A stretch of 6,210 bases of DNA from Spirochaetales bacterium UBA1265 (GTDB taxonomy: Bacteria; Spirochaetota; Spirochaetia; Sphaerochaetales; Sphaerochaetaceae): the NCBI GenBank assembly GCA_002308475.1, contig DBVL01000116.1:1-6210 (forward strand), given 5' to 3'. Each line of letters opens with the position of its first letter. The first letter of the stretch is position 1. Below the pieces are notes generated by a model that did not search any database, was not told the origin of the DNA, and worked only from the letters and a program-made list of their open reading frames with translations. The position numbers and the translations under genes were made by a program. Of the stretch, positions 4,753-6,210 are shown in pieces.

Positions 4753-6210
4753 TCAGTCCCACTGTTTTATTCCTTCAAGAATCTTGCCTTCGCTTCTTCT
4801 CTTCGGATCTATCCTCTTCTGGATAGCTCTGACAATCCTTATCAGGACTTCAGCAATTATGAAGTACATGATAGCAGTCAGTATCAATGCAAAGAAGGCT
4901 TCATATGTGCGGCTTCTTACAAGGTCACTTATCTTTGTAAGGTCAAGAACAGCTATGTAACCTACAACTGATGTCTCCTTGATCAATGTCACGACTTCAT
5001 TGCTGTAAATGGGCAGGAAATGATTTGCAGCCTGAGGAAGGAGAATCTTGAAGAAGCTCTGTCTGTCGGAGTATCCGAGAGCTGTAGAAGCCTCATACTG
5101 TCCCTTACCTATGGCATTGTAACCAACCCTGAGCATCTCAATCATGGAGCACATGAACATTAGAGAGAACCCTACTACTGAAACCCATGTTCCGCTCATT
5201 CTGGAGCTTCCGAATACTATATAGTACAGAATCATCAGAAGAAGAACGGTAGGCATTCCGTGAATCAGCCACATGAAGAAGTTTGTAATTCCATTTGCTA
5301 TCTTGTTTCCGTGTCTGCAAAGCATGTAAACACCGAACCCAAGTATGGTTCCTGCAATTATTGAACAGAGAGTGATAAGGATTGTGACTCCTGCACCCTG
5401 AACGAAGAGCTTCCATCTGTTCTCTCTTATGAAGGTCTTGTAGAAACTGTTTTCAATCCGTTCAAAGAATCCAACACCCTGAGCCTCTTCACCAAGAACA
5501 ACGAGGAATACAGGACAGGTGTAGTAGACATCTGAGAGAGTTCCGGTCTCGTTACGCTCCTCGCTTACCACTATGTTCATGCCAATATCAAACTTACCGG
5601 TCTCTACTCCAGGAGCTATGGCTTCAAACGGAATCTCGTTGAAGATAGGTGTGTAACCATACTCTGCACAGAAGCGGCAGATGAACTCCACGTCAAAGCC
5701 TGCAAGGTTTCCGTCACTGACAAAGGAGAACGGCTCATAGCCACCCTCAACTGCTATATTCAGAGTTCCGTTTTCACCCGTGAATGTGAAATCCTTGACT
5801 CCTCTTGTGTCTGTCTCAGGATTAAAGTCAGCTATCCAGTACTGATAGAGTTCTCCGTCATCTCCAAGAAGACCATTCTTGTAGCCGTTGGCTATAAACT
5901 CGTTCATCTCAGCAAGCAGTCTTTCCTGCCTGTCGTTGTTACCGATTATGTTGCTTGCACTTATGTATCCAGGAATCTCCTTGAATGTTTCCAGCTCAGG
6001 ATGATTTGCCTTGTGTACATAGTAACCGACTCCTTCAACAAGGTAGGCTGCAACCTTGCCGCTCTTGAGAGCCTGAATCATATCTGTCGGCATGGTATAG
6101 TACTGGAATTCAGTATCTGGAACCCTATCCATGATCAGCTCTTCATAGAGAACTGCTGTCTGAACTCCTATTGGAAGGCCGTTGAAGTCTTCAATGGTCT
6201 CAAATGTACT
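4753..6210 (-). CDS. Fused substrate-binding/permease protein of a polar amino acid ABC transporter (5'-truncated by window edge)
   Basis: The frame is open from base 6210 to the TGA at 4753-4755: 485 visible residues with the true start outside the window. Continuing upstream of the ATG at 6132 gives clear family sequence (FNGLPIGVQTAVLYEELI), so that ATG is internal. Residues 1-126 look like the second lobe and C-terminal return of a type II amino acid-binding domain. Residues about 149-241 resemble a first lobe again (GGYEPFSFVSDGNLAGFDVEF, then GKFDIGMNIVVSEERNE), but without a second lobe after it. Residues about 268-466 are a GlnP/HisM-type permease with about five membrane segments and the ATPase-contact EAA loop (EASTALGYSDRQ to LLPQ, about 373-393). 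The family imports glutamine, glutamate, arginine, histidine or cystine; which one is not visible. A terminator follows directly, so the ATPase partner is not downstream. Other possibility: a circularly arranged single binding domain, if the upstream part is short. Confidence 0.9.
   Translation of the reverse strand, partial: STFETIEDFNGLPIGVQTAVLYEELIMDRVPDTEFQYYTMPTDMIQALKSGKVAAYLVEGVGYYVHKANHPELETFKEIPGYISASNIIGNNDRQERLLAEMNEFIANGYKNGLLGDDGELYQYWIADFNPETDTRGVKDFTFTGENGTLNIAVEGGYEPFSFVSDGNLAGFDVEFICRFCAEYGYTPIFNEIPFEAIAPGVETGKFDIGMNIVVSEERNETGTLSDVYYTCPVFLVVLGEEAQGVGFFERIENSFYKTFIRENRWKLFVQGAGVTILITLCSIIAGTILGFGVYMLCRHGNKIANGITNFFMWLIHGMPTVLLLMILYYIVFGSSRMSGTWVSVVGFSLMFMCSMIEMLRVGYNAIGKGQYEASTALGYSDRQSFFKILLPQAANHFLPIYSNEVVTLIKETSVVGYIAVLDLTKISDLVRSRTYEAFFALILTAIMYFIIAEVLIRIVRAIQKRIDPKRRSEGKILEGIKQWD

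Overview
The window looks like part of the chromosome of a strictly anaerobic, fermentative bacterium of moderate G+C. Pointers are a stand-alone [FeFe]-hydrogenase, a CitG-type prosthetic-group synthase and a glycine riboswitch. A Clostridia-like, gut-spirochaete or similar anaerobic lineage would fit, but the sequence does not decide between them. There is no rRNA, tRNA, CRISPR array, insertion sequence or phage gene. The five genes look like ordinary chromosomal cargo with intact reading frames; two are cut by the window ends.

Layout, left to right: (1) the 3' part of a citG-type gene on the + strand (1-623). (2) A 215-base gap holding a single-aptamer glycine riboswitch, a kink-turn just 5' of it and a translational expression platform. 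(3) A sodium:alanine/glycine symporter of the AgcS family on the + strand (839-2197). (4) A strong hairpin that can terminate transcription from both sides (2209-2252), at the point where the + and - strand genes converge. (5) A group B-like monomeric [FeFe]-hydrogenase on the - strand (2264-3811). (6) A class I SAM-dependent methyltransferase on the - strand (3898-4653), whose promoter appears to lie almost on top of its start codon. (7) An intrinsic terminator (4698-4731), followed by the 3' part of a fused substrate-binding/permease gene of a polar amino acid ABC transporter on the - strand (4753-6210), cut by the right edge.

The best-supported regulatory story is glycine control of the symporter. 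The aptamer core, P1 stem, 5' kink-turn and two mutually exclusive downstream pairings can all be traced base by base. They predict that bound glycine exposes a segment (809-816) that masks the Shine-Dalgarno sequence, so glycine would shut off translation of its own importer.

Two amino acid transport systems flank the hydrogenase and methyltransferase. This fits an amino acid-using anaerobe that disposes of or senses electrons through H2, but that link is inference from proximity only. I see no clear new multi-gene system. The items most worth a second look are the riboswitch architecture, the half substrate-binding domain in the ABC fusion, and the hydrogenase's altered H-cluster loop and cysteine-rich N-terminus.
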